NCBI GenBank assembly: GCA_938008865.1
Contig: CALLJA010000006.1
Location: 1 to 7,838 of the forward strand
Length of the DNA stretch: 7,838 nt
Direction of reading: 5' to 3'
DNA from: an uncultured Anaerolineales bacterium
Lineage (GTDB): Bacteria; Chloroflexota; Anaerolineae; Anaerolineales; Villigracilaceae
In this document: positions 1 to 4,349 of the stretch, in pieces
Position numbering within the stretch: the first letter of the stretch is position 1
Layout: every line of letters begins with the position of its first letter
Notes under the pieces: generated by a model
Told to the model about the DNA's origin: nothing
The model's input: only the letters and a program-made list of their open reading frames with translations
Database searches by the model: none
Made by a program: the position numbers and the translations under genes

Positions 1-31
1 CGGGCGATTGATTGACAGTAAAGAGGATAAC

Positions 32-59
32 GCAACGATCTTCAGGTGAGATCGTAAGC
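32..59 (+). promoter_or_regulatory. Leader hairpin 1
   Basis: ACGATCT (35-41) and AGATCGT (49-55) form a perfect 7-bp stem with a 7-base loop. GC (32-33) can also pair with GC (58-59) across a small internal loop. No T-tract follows, so it is not a standard terminator. As DNA it would also be a GATC-containing dyad. Confidence 0.45.
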
Positions 60-180
60 GGGGCGGGCGTCGGGAGCTCGACTTAGCAGATCGCGGTCGA
101 CGGGAAGGGGAAGCGCGGCAAGTGCGAACGCGGCTGACCTAAGGGATAAGAGACCTAACATTCACTTTGGTGATTGTCTA

Positions 181-210
181 GTGCTCACGACGGGAGATCG
201 TCGCGGGCAC
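181..210 (+). promoter_or_regulatory. Leader hairpin 2 with GAGA (GNRA) tetraloop
   Basis: A near-perfect stem of 12 pairs with one A/C mismatch. GTGCTC (181-186) pairs with GGGCAC (205-210) and CGACGG (188-193) with TCGTCG (198-203), using two G-U pairs and closing on a GAGA loop. It ends 13 bases before the Shine-Dalgarno of the first gene. No U-tract follows directly, so an mRNA-stabilising, processing or regulatory role is more likely than simple termination. A protein-bound DNA dyad is an alternative. Confidence 0.55.
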
Positions 211-233
211 TAATCCAGTTTTCGAGGTGAATC

Positions 234-356
234 ATGCGCAATTTTCTAGGCTTGCTCGTCGTTATCGTCGCGGTCGCGGCTTTGCTCGCGATTGCCTGGG
301 TCGAGGTAATCGGCCCCGCCGTCACCACACTCACCGCCACACTGGGCGGGCTTTAG
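234..356 (+). CDS. Small single-pass membrane protein (40 aa)
   Basis: This is a 40-residue protein of unknown function. After the start MRNF, residues about 5-24 form one uninterrupted hydrophobic stretch rich in Leu, Val, Ala and Ile, long enough to cross the membrane once. A short, mildly polar, Thr-rich tail ends in GGL. The start is chosen because GAGGTGA (224-230) lies just upstream at good spacing; an overlapping longer frame from GTG at 227 has no such site and low-complexity content. The next gene begins 19 bases after the stop, so the two are probably co-transcribed. There is no lipobox or clear signal-peptidase site. Small phage membrane peptides can be holin-like, superinfection-exclusion or regulatory proteins, but nothing here decides between these. 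Confidence 0.75.
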   Translation: MRNFLGLLVVIVAVAALLAIAWVEVIGPAVTTLTATLGGL

Positions 357-375
357 TTCTGATTGGAGGCTTGAC

Positions 376-876
376 ATGCTCACACTTTCCTACAATGTGC
401 TCTTTCCTGCGGGCGCTGACTTGGGCGCCATCACCGACATCACGGGCGGCGCCACTGTGCACGACGACGGTACCATCACCGCCGCCGCCGATGCGGATAC
501 CGCCGCCAAGCTCTTTGCTCTCGGCGGGGACATCAGTGGCGTGTCCGATACCCTGCTCTTCAGGGTGACGGCCCGCACGGACATCGAGCGGGTGCGCTGG
601 ACGGCCCGCCTGCTGGACATCCTGCAAGGATACGTCAACCGCGTGACGACGTCCGATAAGGGCTTCTGGGGCCCTACGGGCGAATACGAGGCTTCCTGGG
701 TTATCGAGACCAGCCTTGACCACCTACCTGACTGGCTGGCCGCCGAACTGGAGTTCTACCTTCGCGGGGCTGTCCAAGAGGCCCTGTACGTCGAACTTGG
801 CTACCGCGTCTTTATCGCCGACCGCGGCGAGGTTGCCAAGATACCCGCTGCCCTGGCTGCGGCGCGGGCTGGATAG
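376..876 (+). CDS. Hypothetical protein, 166 aa
   Basis: I do not recognise a characterised family. The N-terminal half (about residues 1-55) is Gly/Ala/Thr/Asp-rich with alternating hydrophobic residues, as in a beta-rich or loosely folded domain. The middle (about 60-90) carries an amphipathic segment with RVRWTARLLDILQGYV. The C-terminal half has a hydrophobic strand (SWVIET), a helix around DWLAAELEFYLRG and then VQEALYVELGYRVFIA. This helix-then-QEA-then-strand pattern is shared by several small phage proteins known to me only as hypotheticals. GGAGG (365-369) stands 6 bases before the ATG, so the start is well supported. It follows the small membrane protein in the same transcription direction and is followed by the tRNA-like element. 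Codon use is GC-rich like its neighbours. Confidence 0.85.
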   Translation: MLTLSYNVLFPAGADLGAITDITGGATVHDDGTITAAADADTAAKLFALGGDISGVSDTLLFRVTARTDIERVRWTARLLDILQGYVNRVTTSDKGFWGPTGEYEASWVIETSLDHLPDWLAAELEFYLRGAVQEALYVELGYRVFIADRGEVAKIPAALAAARAG

Positions 877-892
877 CACGACAGCAAGGCGC

Positions 893-977
893 GTCACCTG
901 CGCAAGTGGTGAGGCTGGCGGGCTGCCGCTTTCAAGTCCCGAACGGTTGCACGGGGGTTCGATTCCCTCGCGGGACA
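893..977 (+). tRNA. tRNA-like element; cloverleaf not resolved (degenerate, expanded or tRNA-derived)
   Basis: The 3' part is convincingly tRNA-like. A 6-bp T-arm (952-957 with 965-970) closes the classic 7-base TTCGATT loop, and is followed by an acceptor-like strand GCGGGAC (970-976) and A at 977. A D-arm-like AAGTGGTGAGGC with GG and flanking GC pairs lies at 904-915. The best 5' acceptor strand (893-899) pairs at only five of seven places. I cannot draw a standard anticodon arm: GGG (920-922) can face CCC (938-940) around CTTTCAA, which would suit a Glu (TTC) anticodon loop, but about 6 extra bases intervene. At 85 bases it is long unless class II. GTCCCG (936-941) can pair with CGGGAC (971-976) instead, giving a T-arm minihelix. 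No CCA is encoded. A decayed tRNA or a tRNA-derived attachment site is possible. Confidence 0.4.
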
Positions 978-1010
978 CTGGTACGATATTCTGACTTTTG
1001 GAGGTGTGTT

Positions 1011-1604
1011 ATGAGAATCGAAATTCGTAAGGTTCTGCGGAGCTCTGGCGACCTTGACTGGGCTGAAGGCCTGGCTTGGTACCCGACCGCCAGACAGTGG
1101 GCCGTCGATACGGCTGCTCAGTTCGGGAAAACGCCCGAGATCATCGTGGCCATGATCGCGGCCCTGTCTCCGCGCAATCGCTGGGCCCAGAACCTGCGGG
1201 ACGTCGTGACTGTCCTGCGGGCCGAGCGGGTCGGTGATCATCACCTAGCGTATGGGCGCTGTGGGACGTTCAACAAGAACGTCGACAAGGCCTACGCGCT
1301 GGCCGCGACGGGTGACCTGTCTGCGCTGAACGGGCGCAAAGTGCTGTCCTTTATGGACAACATCCTCAATCCCGACAGTCTGCGGGTGACCGTCGACGTC
1401 TGGGCCATGAGGATCGCCCTCGGCGACCTTGACAAGCTACCGCCCGCAATTACGCCCGAGCTCTACAATCGGGCCGAGCGGGCCTACGCGGAAGTGGCGG
1501 AAGAGAACGACGTCCGCCCGTGCGAGCTCCAGGCCATCACGTGGGTGACTGCGCGGCGGCTGGTGAGCAATCGGTTAGCAGTCGGGCAGCTCCCGCTATT
1601 TTAG
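1011..1604 (+). CDS. DUF7178-like phage protein, possible helix-hairpin-helix DNA-associated fold
   Basis: A 197-residue protein. The order of motifs matches an actinophage family that I believe is Pfam DUF7178: a WYP segment (23-25), then AALSPRNRW (50-58), NGRKVLSFMDNIL (107-119), VTVDVWAMRIAL (127-138), a Tyr/Arg/Ala-rich helix (151-163) and ELQAITWVTARR (172-183). The middle block, a glycine-containing turn followed by a helix and a VDxWAxR segment, resembles the G-x-K-x-A and VDxHxxR arrangement of helix-hairpin-helix DNA glycosylases. I infer only a possible fold link and see no proven catalytic Asp/Lys pair. The start is set at 1011 because GGAGGTG (1000-1006) lies just upstream; a longer frame to 906 would run through the tRNA-like element. 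Known relatives are uncharacterised. Confidence 0.75.
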   Translation: MRIEIRKVLRSSGDLDWAEGLAWYPTARQWAVDTAAQFGKTPEIIVAMIAALSPRNRWAQNLRDVVTVLRAERVGDHHLAYGRCGTFNKNVDKAYALAATGDLSALNGRKVLSFMDNILNPDSLRVTVDVWAMRIALGDLDKLPPAITPELYNRAERAYAEVAEENDVRPCELQAITWVTARRLVSNRLAVGQLPLF

Positions 1605-1642
1605 GGGCTGCTCGGCTACATAAATCTGATCGGAGGTGTGCT

Positions 1643-1963
1643 ATGATTATTCGATTCACCCTTCACGCAACCGAGCGCCTGACTGGGCGCTTGTCCCACC
1701 TTGTCACTGAGACTGAGGTGGATCGGGCGGTGGCCCGTGCTCTGGCCACTGGGCGGGCTGGCGTCGGTGAGACACACATTCTGATCAAGCGCCTCCCGCG
1801 CACCGTCACTATCGTCGAGGACGGCGGGCGCGAGATCATCGGGGATGTGATCTGGGCCGTAGTCCAGCGGGATCACCACCGTGACCCTGGCCGTGTCAAG
1901 ACTGTCATGCTGCGGGGCCACTGGCAGCCGCAGCGTGGTGACTACGTGATCGCCCTCTCTTGA
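1643..1963 (+). CDS. Hypothetical protein, 106 aa, DUF4258-like N-terminus
   Basis: Unknown function. The N-terminus RFTLHATERLTGR (residues 4-16), followed by a turn and TETEVDRAVARAL, resembles the HAxxRxxxR plus helix opening of DUF4258 and related RelE/BrnT-like small proteins; this is a pattern resemblance only. The middle has strands (THILIKRLPRTVTIVED, EIIGDVIWAVVQRD) and the end has VKTVMLRGHWQP followed by DYVIALS, so a compact alpha plus beta fold is likely. The start follows GGAGGTGTG at 1632-1640, a context almost identical to that of the preceding gene (1000-1014), 38 bases after that gene's stop. The TGA stop is embedded in the -35 hexamer of the next promoter. No antitoxin partner is evident beside it. 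Confidence 0.83.
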   Translation: MIIRFTLHATERLTGRLSHLVTETEVDRAVARALATGRAGVGETHILIKRLPRTVTIVEDGGREIIGDVIWAVVQRDHHRDPGRVKTVMLRGHWQPQRGDYVIALS

Positions 1964-1989
1964 CGGGGGGGCGATACGTATGCTATAAT
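1960..1989 (+). promoter_or_regulatory. Sigma70-type extended -10 promoter P1
   Basis: TTGACG (1960-1965) matches the -35 consensus at five of six bases and TATAAT (1984-1989) matches the -10 fully. The spacer is 18 bases, with TGC directly before the -10 (extended -10). The spacer starts inside a run of seven G (1965-1971). The -35 overlaps the stop of the preceding gene, and the predicted start of transcription leaves only about a dozen bases of leader before ATG 2009. Its 11-base core TATGCTATAAT recurs in P2. Confidence 0.85.
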
Positions 1990-2008
1990 TATGTGAACGG
2001 AGGTAAAC

Positions 2009-2236
2009 ATGCTTACAAGAGCGGAGATAATCGAAGTGAATCGGCTGGCCCGCTTGCAGGATAAGCTGGACAGCAAGCTGTGGCCCGTGCGCGGGCGCTT
2101 CAGTGTGGCCGAACGCGCCATCCGCAAGGCTCGGGCGCTCATCCGCGAAGGTCTGGAAATCGAGACCGTCGATCAGTACGAGACCCTGCTGGCCGATGTG
2201 TCGGCGGAGATCGTCAATAATCCACGAAACTGGTAG
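2009..2236 (+). CDS. Hypothetical helical protein, 75 aa
   Basis: The first gene downstream of P1, so probably among the most strongly expressed. It is unrecognised. The sequence is almost wholly helical and charged, without Cys: helix 1 about residues 3-24 (RAEIIEVNRLARLQDKLDSKL), a WPVRGRFS turn, helix 2 about 31-49 (VAERAIRKARALIREGLE) and helix 3 about 52-69 (TVDQYETLLADVSAEIVNN). Helix 2 is Arg/Lys-rich and could contact nucleic acid or an acidic partner; that is inference. GGAGG (1999-2003) precedes the ATG with good spacing. The next gene begins 9 bases after the stop with its own strong site, consistent with an operon. Confidence 0.85.
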   Translation: MLTRAEIIEVNRLARLQDKLDSKLWPVRGRFSVAERAIRKARALIREGLEIETVDQYETLLADVSAEIVNNPRNW

Positions 2237-2245
2237 GAGGACACT

Positions 2246-2521
2246 ATGCCGAAAGTTTACCAAGCACGCTGGGTGCGCGAGACTGGGGACGCCTGCATCG
2301 AAGCCTGCGAGAGGGGTGACGATCTGGCGTTCCCAGCTTTGTACGAACGTGAGAAGCCCGTGGGGGTCTCGCACGAGAACGACCTGCCCATCTGGGACTG
2401 GGTCGCGGACTTCGTGAGCGAAGAGCACATGCGGGCCGTGCTCGCTGACGGGCTGAAGCTCATCCCGATCCTCGGCTGGTCGGAGGTTCAACACAACGCT
2501 GACTTTTCATGGAGGTGCTAG
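2246..2521 (+). CDS. Hypothetical protein, 91 aa
   Basis: Unrecognised acidic protein. The first 20 residues (YQARWVRETGDACIEACERG) look like a strand followed by a helix. The central part LPIWDWVADFVSEEHMRAVLADGLKLIPI (about 47-75) is amphipathic helical with a hydrophobic core. The tail is polar and ends in FSWRC. Three Cys are scattered without a zinc-binding spacing. TAGGAGG (2234-2240) lies just upstream and overlaps the preceding stop. The stop TAG abuts the next ATG directly (2519-2521 and 2522), and that gene's ribosome binding site lies in the last codons, so translation of the two should be coupled. Confidence 0.83.
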   Translation: MPKVYQARWVRETGDACIEACERGDDLAFPALYEREKPVGVSHENDLPIWDWVADFVSEEHMRAVLADGLKLIPILGWSEVQHNADFSWRC

Positions 2522-2737
2522 ATGGCTTACGCGTGCTGTTTCTATGTAGCGGATAACGGCCCAGGCACAAGTGACTTCCAGTGTCCGAGCTGCGGCGCCT
2601 ACCTAGAGATCGAAGAGTGGCACTCCGAGTACGGTGATGCTATCACAGGAACCCACGACGTGGTCTGCAACTGTGGCCATAAGTTTGAAGTGCTCGTCGA
2701 GGACAAGTTCGACATAGAGGTGGTGAAAAATGGCTGA
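2522..2737 (+). CDS. Small zinc-ribbon-like protein, 71 aa
   Basis: A 71-residue protein with CPSCG at residues 21-25 and CNCGH at 49-53, a CxxC plus CxC pair about 25 residues apart. The spacing suits one zinc knuckle-based ribbon, with Cys5/Cys6 or His34/His45 as possible extra ligands. The pattern of a strand just before each Cys pair (DFQCPSCGAYLEI and DVVCNCGHKFEVLV) is typical of zinc ribbons. Such small proteins are common in phage early regions and can bind nucleic acid or host RNA polymerase, but nothing shows that here. GGAGG (2511-2515) gives the start. The gene overlaps the next by 8 bases. The second cysteine pair being CxC rather than CxxC is a mild oddity. Confidence 0.85.
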   Translation: MAYACCFYVADNGPGTSDFQCPSCGAYLEIEEWHSEYGDAITGTHDVVCNCGHKFEVLVEDKFDIEVVKNG

Positions 2738-2903
2738 GAGTTTGGACTTCACCCTGGCCACAAAGCAGCAAGAGCTGCTGGCCTTGCTCGACACTGACGG
2801 CGGGCTTGACCCGCGCCGCGCCTGGGACATCCGTGTGGCAGTGGCCCGCATCGGCGAGCTGCGCGGAGCTCTCAAGAGACTGGAGGAGGCTGAGAATGAC
2901 TGA
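2730..2903 (+). CDS. Small helical protein, 57 aa, overlapping both neighbours
   Basis: Begins at ATG 2730 inside the end of the zinc-ribbon gene (8-base overlap, ATGGCTGA) and ends inside the start of the next (8-base overlap, ATGACTGA). GAGGTGG (2717-2723) serves as ribosome binding site. The 57 residues are charged and helical: a helix around TKQQELLALLD (11-21), a GGLDPRRAW turn, then a long helix from about 31 to 54 with heptad-like Ile/Val/Leu spacing, which could be a short coiled coil or dimerisation helix. The C-terminal LEEAE is encoded by the GGAGGAGG ribosome binding site of the next gene. No family recognised. The perfect packing between two coupled genes is the main evidence that it is real. 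Confidence 0.8.
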   Translation: MAESLDFTLATKQQELLALLDTDGGLDPRRAWDIRVAVARIGELRGALKRLEEAEND

Positions 2904-3204
2904 TCGTATGACGATCCGAGAGTATCACACCATGCAGGCGAAGCTCGTCACCCTATCCCACAAGTTCTTCGAGAAGCGTGAGGCTTTGCAAGACCAACAC
3001 GACAACGTCGCGCCGAGTGATCTGGGCGAGTACGCTGACCTGACCGTGATCTGTGTAGCGCTGGGGACTGCGGTCGAGGCAATCAACACGATCCTCGCCG
3101 TCAATGACCCAGACGACATGATCTGGGAGGAGGAGCAGGCCGAGTTCGATGGCGTGCTGGGCGACTTCATCGACGATCCAGACGAGGAGGGCACGGATGG
3201 CTAA
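2896..3204 (+). CDS. Hypothetical acidic protein, 102 aa
   Basis: The start is set at 2896 because GGAGGAGG (2882-2889) lies upstream and the position continues the 8-base overlap pattern of this operon; longer readings would run across the preceding gene. The N-terminal third is basic and helical (EYHTMQAKLVTLSHKFFEKR). A hydrophobic central helix follows (about 50-68, LTVICVALGTAVEAINTIL). The last 30 residues are strikingly acidic, with many Asp and Glu and only one or two basic residues. Acidic tails are found in DNA-mimic and host-inhibitor proteins, but the acidic stretch is short and I infer nothing firm. No family recognised. The stop overlaps the next ATG by 8 bases. Confidence 0.83.
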   Translation: MTDRMTIREYHTMQAKLVTLSHKFFEKREALQDQHDNVAPSDLGEYADLTVICVALGTAVEAINTILAVNDPDDMIWEEEQAEFDGVLGDFIDDPDEEGTDG

Positions 3205-3406
3205 GAAGATCAAGCTCGAAGGTCGGGTGCATCCCGACTTCTCCAATGAGCAGCTGGTGCTGCTGGCCAATGAGCTGCTGTTCAGGGCGGAGTTGACCCT
3301 TCCAGGCGACAGCGAGATCGTCGAGGGCCTGCGCTGGGGCCTGGCGAGCACACAGTTCCGCGCCCGCACGGGCATGACCCTGACCCAGTTCTACCTCAAG
3401 CTCTAG
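3197..3406 (+). CDS. Hypothetical basic protein, 69 aa
   Basis: Starts at ATG 3197 within the preceding gene's last codons (ATGGCTAA overlap) with GAGGAGG (3184-3190) upstream. The sequence opens with a Lys-rich MAKKIKLEG strand, then VHPDFSNEQLVLLANELLFRAEL (about 11-33, mostly helical), a PGDSE turn, a second helix EIVEGLRWGLAS and a C-terminal helix MTLTQFYLKL. It looks like a compact three-helix protein; the helix pairs could form a DNA-binding unit, but no canonical helix-turn-helix pattern is clear. The TAG stop supplies the first G of the GC-rich hairpin that follows, placing a possible transcription or processing signal right after this gene. Confidence 0.82.
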   Translation: MAKKIKLEGRVHPDFSNEQLVLLANELLFRAELTLPGDSEIVEGLRWGLASTQFRARTGMTLTQFYLKL

Positions 3407-3435
3407 GGGGCGCTGCCCCCAATTGGCACGACCAC
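3406..3435 (+). terminator. GC hairpin plus conserved 14-base tag, copy 1 (possible terminator or processing element)
   Basis: GGGGGC (3406-3411) pairs with GCCCCC (3415-3420) over a 3-base loop. ATTGGCACGACCAC (3422-3435) follows, with no T-tract. The same arrangement recurs at 7584-7615 with a nearly identical stem and the identical 14-base tag. The hairpin begins in the stop codon of the preceding gene and the next gene's ribosome binding site is only 10 bases after the tag. A U-less or protein-dependent terminator, an RNA-processing site or a protein-binding element are all possible. Confidence 0.45.
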
Positions 3436-3453
3436 CCCACTTTAGGAGGCACT

Positions 3454-3666
3454 ATGACGATCCTTGCTGTCAAGAATAAGGAACTGAAGCCGATCGGGTT
3501 CTCGCGGGCTGGGTTCCTGTGCTGCAACGACTGCGCGGCTGCTGACATCGAAGCCATCTACGTCGAGCTGCGCGAACGCCGCACCTTCAAGCTCTACAAG
3601 GGCGACATCTCCGCCGCCGTCTGCGACTTCTGCGGACACCTGCTGAAGCCTGCTGATGCGGTCTAA
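3454..3666 (+). CDS. Small zinc-finger-like protein, 70 aa
   Basis: Contains CCNDC at residues 23-27 (C24-x2-C27, with an extra Cys23) and CDFCGH at 57-62 (C57-x2-C60), about 30 residues apart, a classic CxxC to CxxC zinc-binding layout. Between the pairs lies a helix or strand segment ADIEAIYVELRERRTFKLYKGD. The N-terminus is basic. The ligand set is complete, so I expect one bound zinc ion; the role (nucleic-acid or protein binding) is unknown. TAGGAGG (3443-3449) sits before the start, immediately downstream of the hairpin-plus-tag element, so expression may be set by read-through or processing there. The next gene starts 19 bases after the stop. Confidence 0.85.
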   Translation: MTILAVKNKELKPIGFSRAGFLCCNDCAAADIEAIYVELRERRTFKLYKGDISAAVCDFCGHLLKPADAV

Positions 3667-3685
3667 GTCTGGACTGGAGGAACCC

Positions 3686-3823
3686 ATGATCATCCTGGCT
3701 GCTGCTGTTGGTACCGCCGTGATCGTTATCGTGCTCGCCCTGATAGGGCGGGCGGTCTGCCAGCCCGCTGAGCAGGCTGACCAGCGGGGTGCTGAGTGGA
3801 AAAACTGGAGTATGTACACTTAG
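3686..3823 (+). CDS. Small single-pass membrane protein (45 aa)
   Basis: A 45-residue protein with GGAGG (3676-3680) five bases before the ATG. Residues about 2-20 (IILAAAVGTAVIVIVLALI) are a single hydrophobic span; a short GRAVC and a polar, Glu/Gln-rich tail ending in WSMYT follow, giving a likely N-out or N-in single-pass topology with a roughly 25-residue soluble tail. No family recognised. The coding sequence contains two GC-rich hairpins (3736-3750 and 3764-3788), and its last codons carry the -35 box of promoter P2. Holin-like, lysis-regulatory or envelope-modifying roles are possible, but this small size and isolation from lysis genes decide nothing. Confidence 0.75.
   Translation: MIILAAAVGTAVIVIVLALIGRAVCQPAEQADQRGAEWKNWSMYT
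3736..3788 (+). other. Two GC-rich hairpins inside the small membrane-protein gene, upstream of P2
   Basis: CGCCCT (3736-3741) pairs with AGGGCG (3745-3750) over GAT, and CCCGCTG (3764-3770) pairs with CAGCGGG (3782-3788) over 11 bases. Both stems are perfect. No U-tract follows. They lie 25 bases before P2, so they could slow or stop transcription from P1 at the boundary of the two units, or be incidental to coding. Confidence 0.35.
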
Positions 3824-3841
3824 CCAATACTATGCTATAAT
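3813..3841 (+). promoter_or_regulatory. Sigma70-type extended -10 promoter P2
   Basis: TGTACA (3813-3818) matches the -35 consensus at four of six bases; TATAAT (3836-3841) is perfect, with a 17-base spacer and TGC directly upstream of the -10. The 11 bases TATGCTATAAT (3831-3841) are identical to P1. The -35 lies in the last codons of the small membrane-protein gene. Just downstream, TCGT-C-ACGA (3844-3852) is an odd-centred dyad placed where a repressor could act. Confidence 0.8.
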
Positions 3842-3869
3842 AATCGTCACGACTGATAAGGAGCACATA

Positions 3870-4217
3870 ATGGGATACATCGAACTGCACGGACGCAAGT
3901 GGTACGGCGTGACTGTAGGACACACTGTGGCGGACATCCTGAGCAAGCGCCTGAGCGCCGCCCAGACCGAGTACGTATCAGTACCGCAGCCTGACGGACG
4001 ACTGTTCATCGGCACGAGCACTCCTGCCGAGGTGGCAACTGCGTACCTCAGCCTCACAGGGGAACCTGCGGAGTACGAAATCCTGTACGAGGGCCTGTAC
4101 TGCCTGGACAGGGATGATGCCAACGCGCTGGCCGACACTGATCCTGGTGCGTTCCTTCAGTTCCGACTGGAAGAGCCCCGCCAGCAGTATCGGCGTACTC
4201 TTGAGAAGGTGATATAG
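3870..4217 (+). CDS. Hypothetical protein, 115 aa, first gene after P2
   Basis: Unrecognised. AAGGAG (3857-3862) precedes the ATG; a reading from 3789 would run through the promoter and is rejected. The N-terminus (GYIELHGRKWYGVTVGHTVADILSKRLSA) has strand-strand-helix character. A strand-rich middle follows (EYVSVPQPDGRLFIGTS), then a helix PAEVATAYLSL (about 51-61) and EYEILYEGLYCLDRDDANALADTDPGA. The tail FRLEEPRQQYRRTLEKVI is helical and basic. A mixed alpha/beta fold of one domain is likely. As the first gene of the long P2 unit it should be made early and strongly. The TAG stop overlaps the ribosome binding site of the next gene (4217-4221). Confidence 0.85.
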   Translation: MGYIELHGRKWYGVTVGHTVADILSKRLSAAQTEYVSVPQPDGRLFIGTSTPAEVATAYLSLTGEPAEYEILYEGLYCLDRDDANALADTDPGAFLQFRLEEPRQQYRRTLEKVI

Positions 4218-4226
4218 GAGGCTGAC

Positions 4227-4349
4227 GTGGAACGCTGGGAACGGCGTGAGCGCAAGCAGCGCAGCAAGCGCAAGCAGATGCCCAAGCATGGGCGGTCAAT
4301 CCTCATCCTTGTGAGGATTTTGGTTGAGAAAAAGGAGAACCGCAAATGA
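4227..4349 (+). CDS. Very basic 40-aa peptide, GTG start; contains a hairpin
   Basis: A GTG-started frame of 40 codons with GGAGG (4217-4221) five bases upstream; it ends in TGA overlapping the next ATG (4346-4349, ATGA). The first 23 residues are extremely basic (ERRERKQRSKRKQ, then HGR); a short hydrophobic run SILILVRILV (24-33) and a basic tail EKKENRK follow. With 16 Arg/Lys against 5 Glu it should bind nucleic acid or an acidic partner, or act at the membrane. Codons 24-31 coincide with an 8-bp perfect hairpin followed by TTTT, so the frame could also serve as a leader peptide for an attenuator acting on the downstream genes. No family recognised. Confidence 0.7.
   Translation: MERWERRERKQRSKRKQMPKHGRSILILVRILVEKKENRK
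4298..4319 (+). promoter_or_regulatory. 8-bp hairpin with short U-run inside the basic-peptide gene
   Basis: AATCCTCA (4298-4305) and TGAGGATT (4312-4319) are perfect complements with a 6-base loop, and TTTTGGTT begins at the end of the stem (4318-4325). It resembles a weak intrinsic terminator or attenuator placed 27 bases before the next start codon. Because it is fully inside a translated frame, ribosomes on the peptide would normally open it. Confidence 0.45.

Larger units (their letters stand above)
1..233 (+). other. Structured non-coding leader upstream of the first gene
   Basis: I see no supported gene here. All three + frames meet a stop within the first 49 bases and no later start has a ribosome binding site until 234. 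The stretch is rich in dyads: a hairpin at 32-59, a 4-bp GTCG/CGAC stem around 69-82, and a strong hairpin at 181-210. A TTGACA hexamer sits at 12-17 but has no good -10 at normal spacing. CTGACC (134-139) and TAACAT (156-161) are 16 bases apart and each match consensus at four of six places, so they are a weak promoter candidate. The region reads best as a regulatory 5' leader or an intergenic RNA. Confidence 0.5.

Noticed and set aside
12..40. Promoter with perfect TTGACA (12-17)
   Set aside because: No acceptable -10 occurs 16-19 bases downstream (the best hexamer matches three of six bases).
2..49. A short open + frame from the left edge ending in TGA at 47-49
   Set aside because: It could be the tail of an upstream gene, but 15 codons without other support cannot be called.
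227..568. A + frame from GTG 227 covering the first two genes
   Set aside because: Arg/Pro/Ser low-complexity product in a different frame; the ATG at 234 with the same ribosome binding site gives a membrane protein and the frame at 376 has its own site.
1233..1245. Odd-centred palindrome GGTGATCATCACC inside the gene at 1011
   Set aside because: It is within a conserved coding region, cannot form an RNA hairpin with a 1-base loop, and one such short palindrome is expected by chance in this length.
1616..2494. A 292-codon open frame on the - strand
   Set aside because: It runs antisense to three well-supported + strand genes and over promoter P1, and its composition is that of a GC-rich shadow frame.
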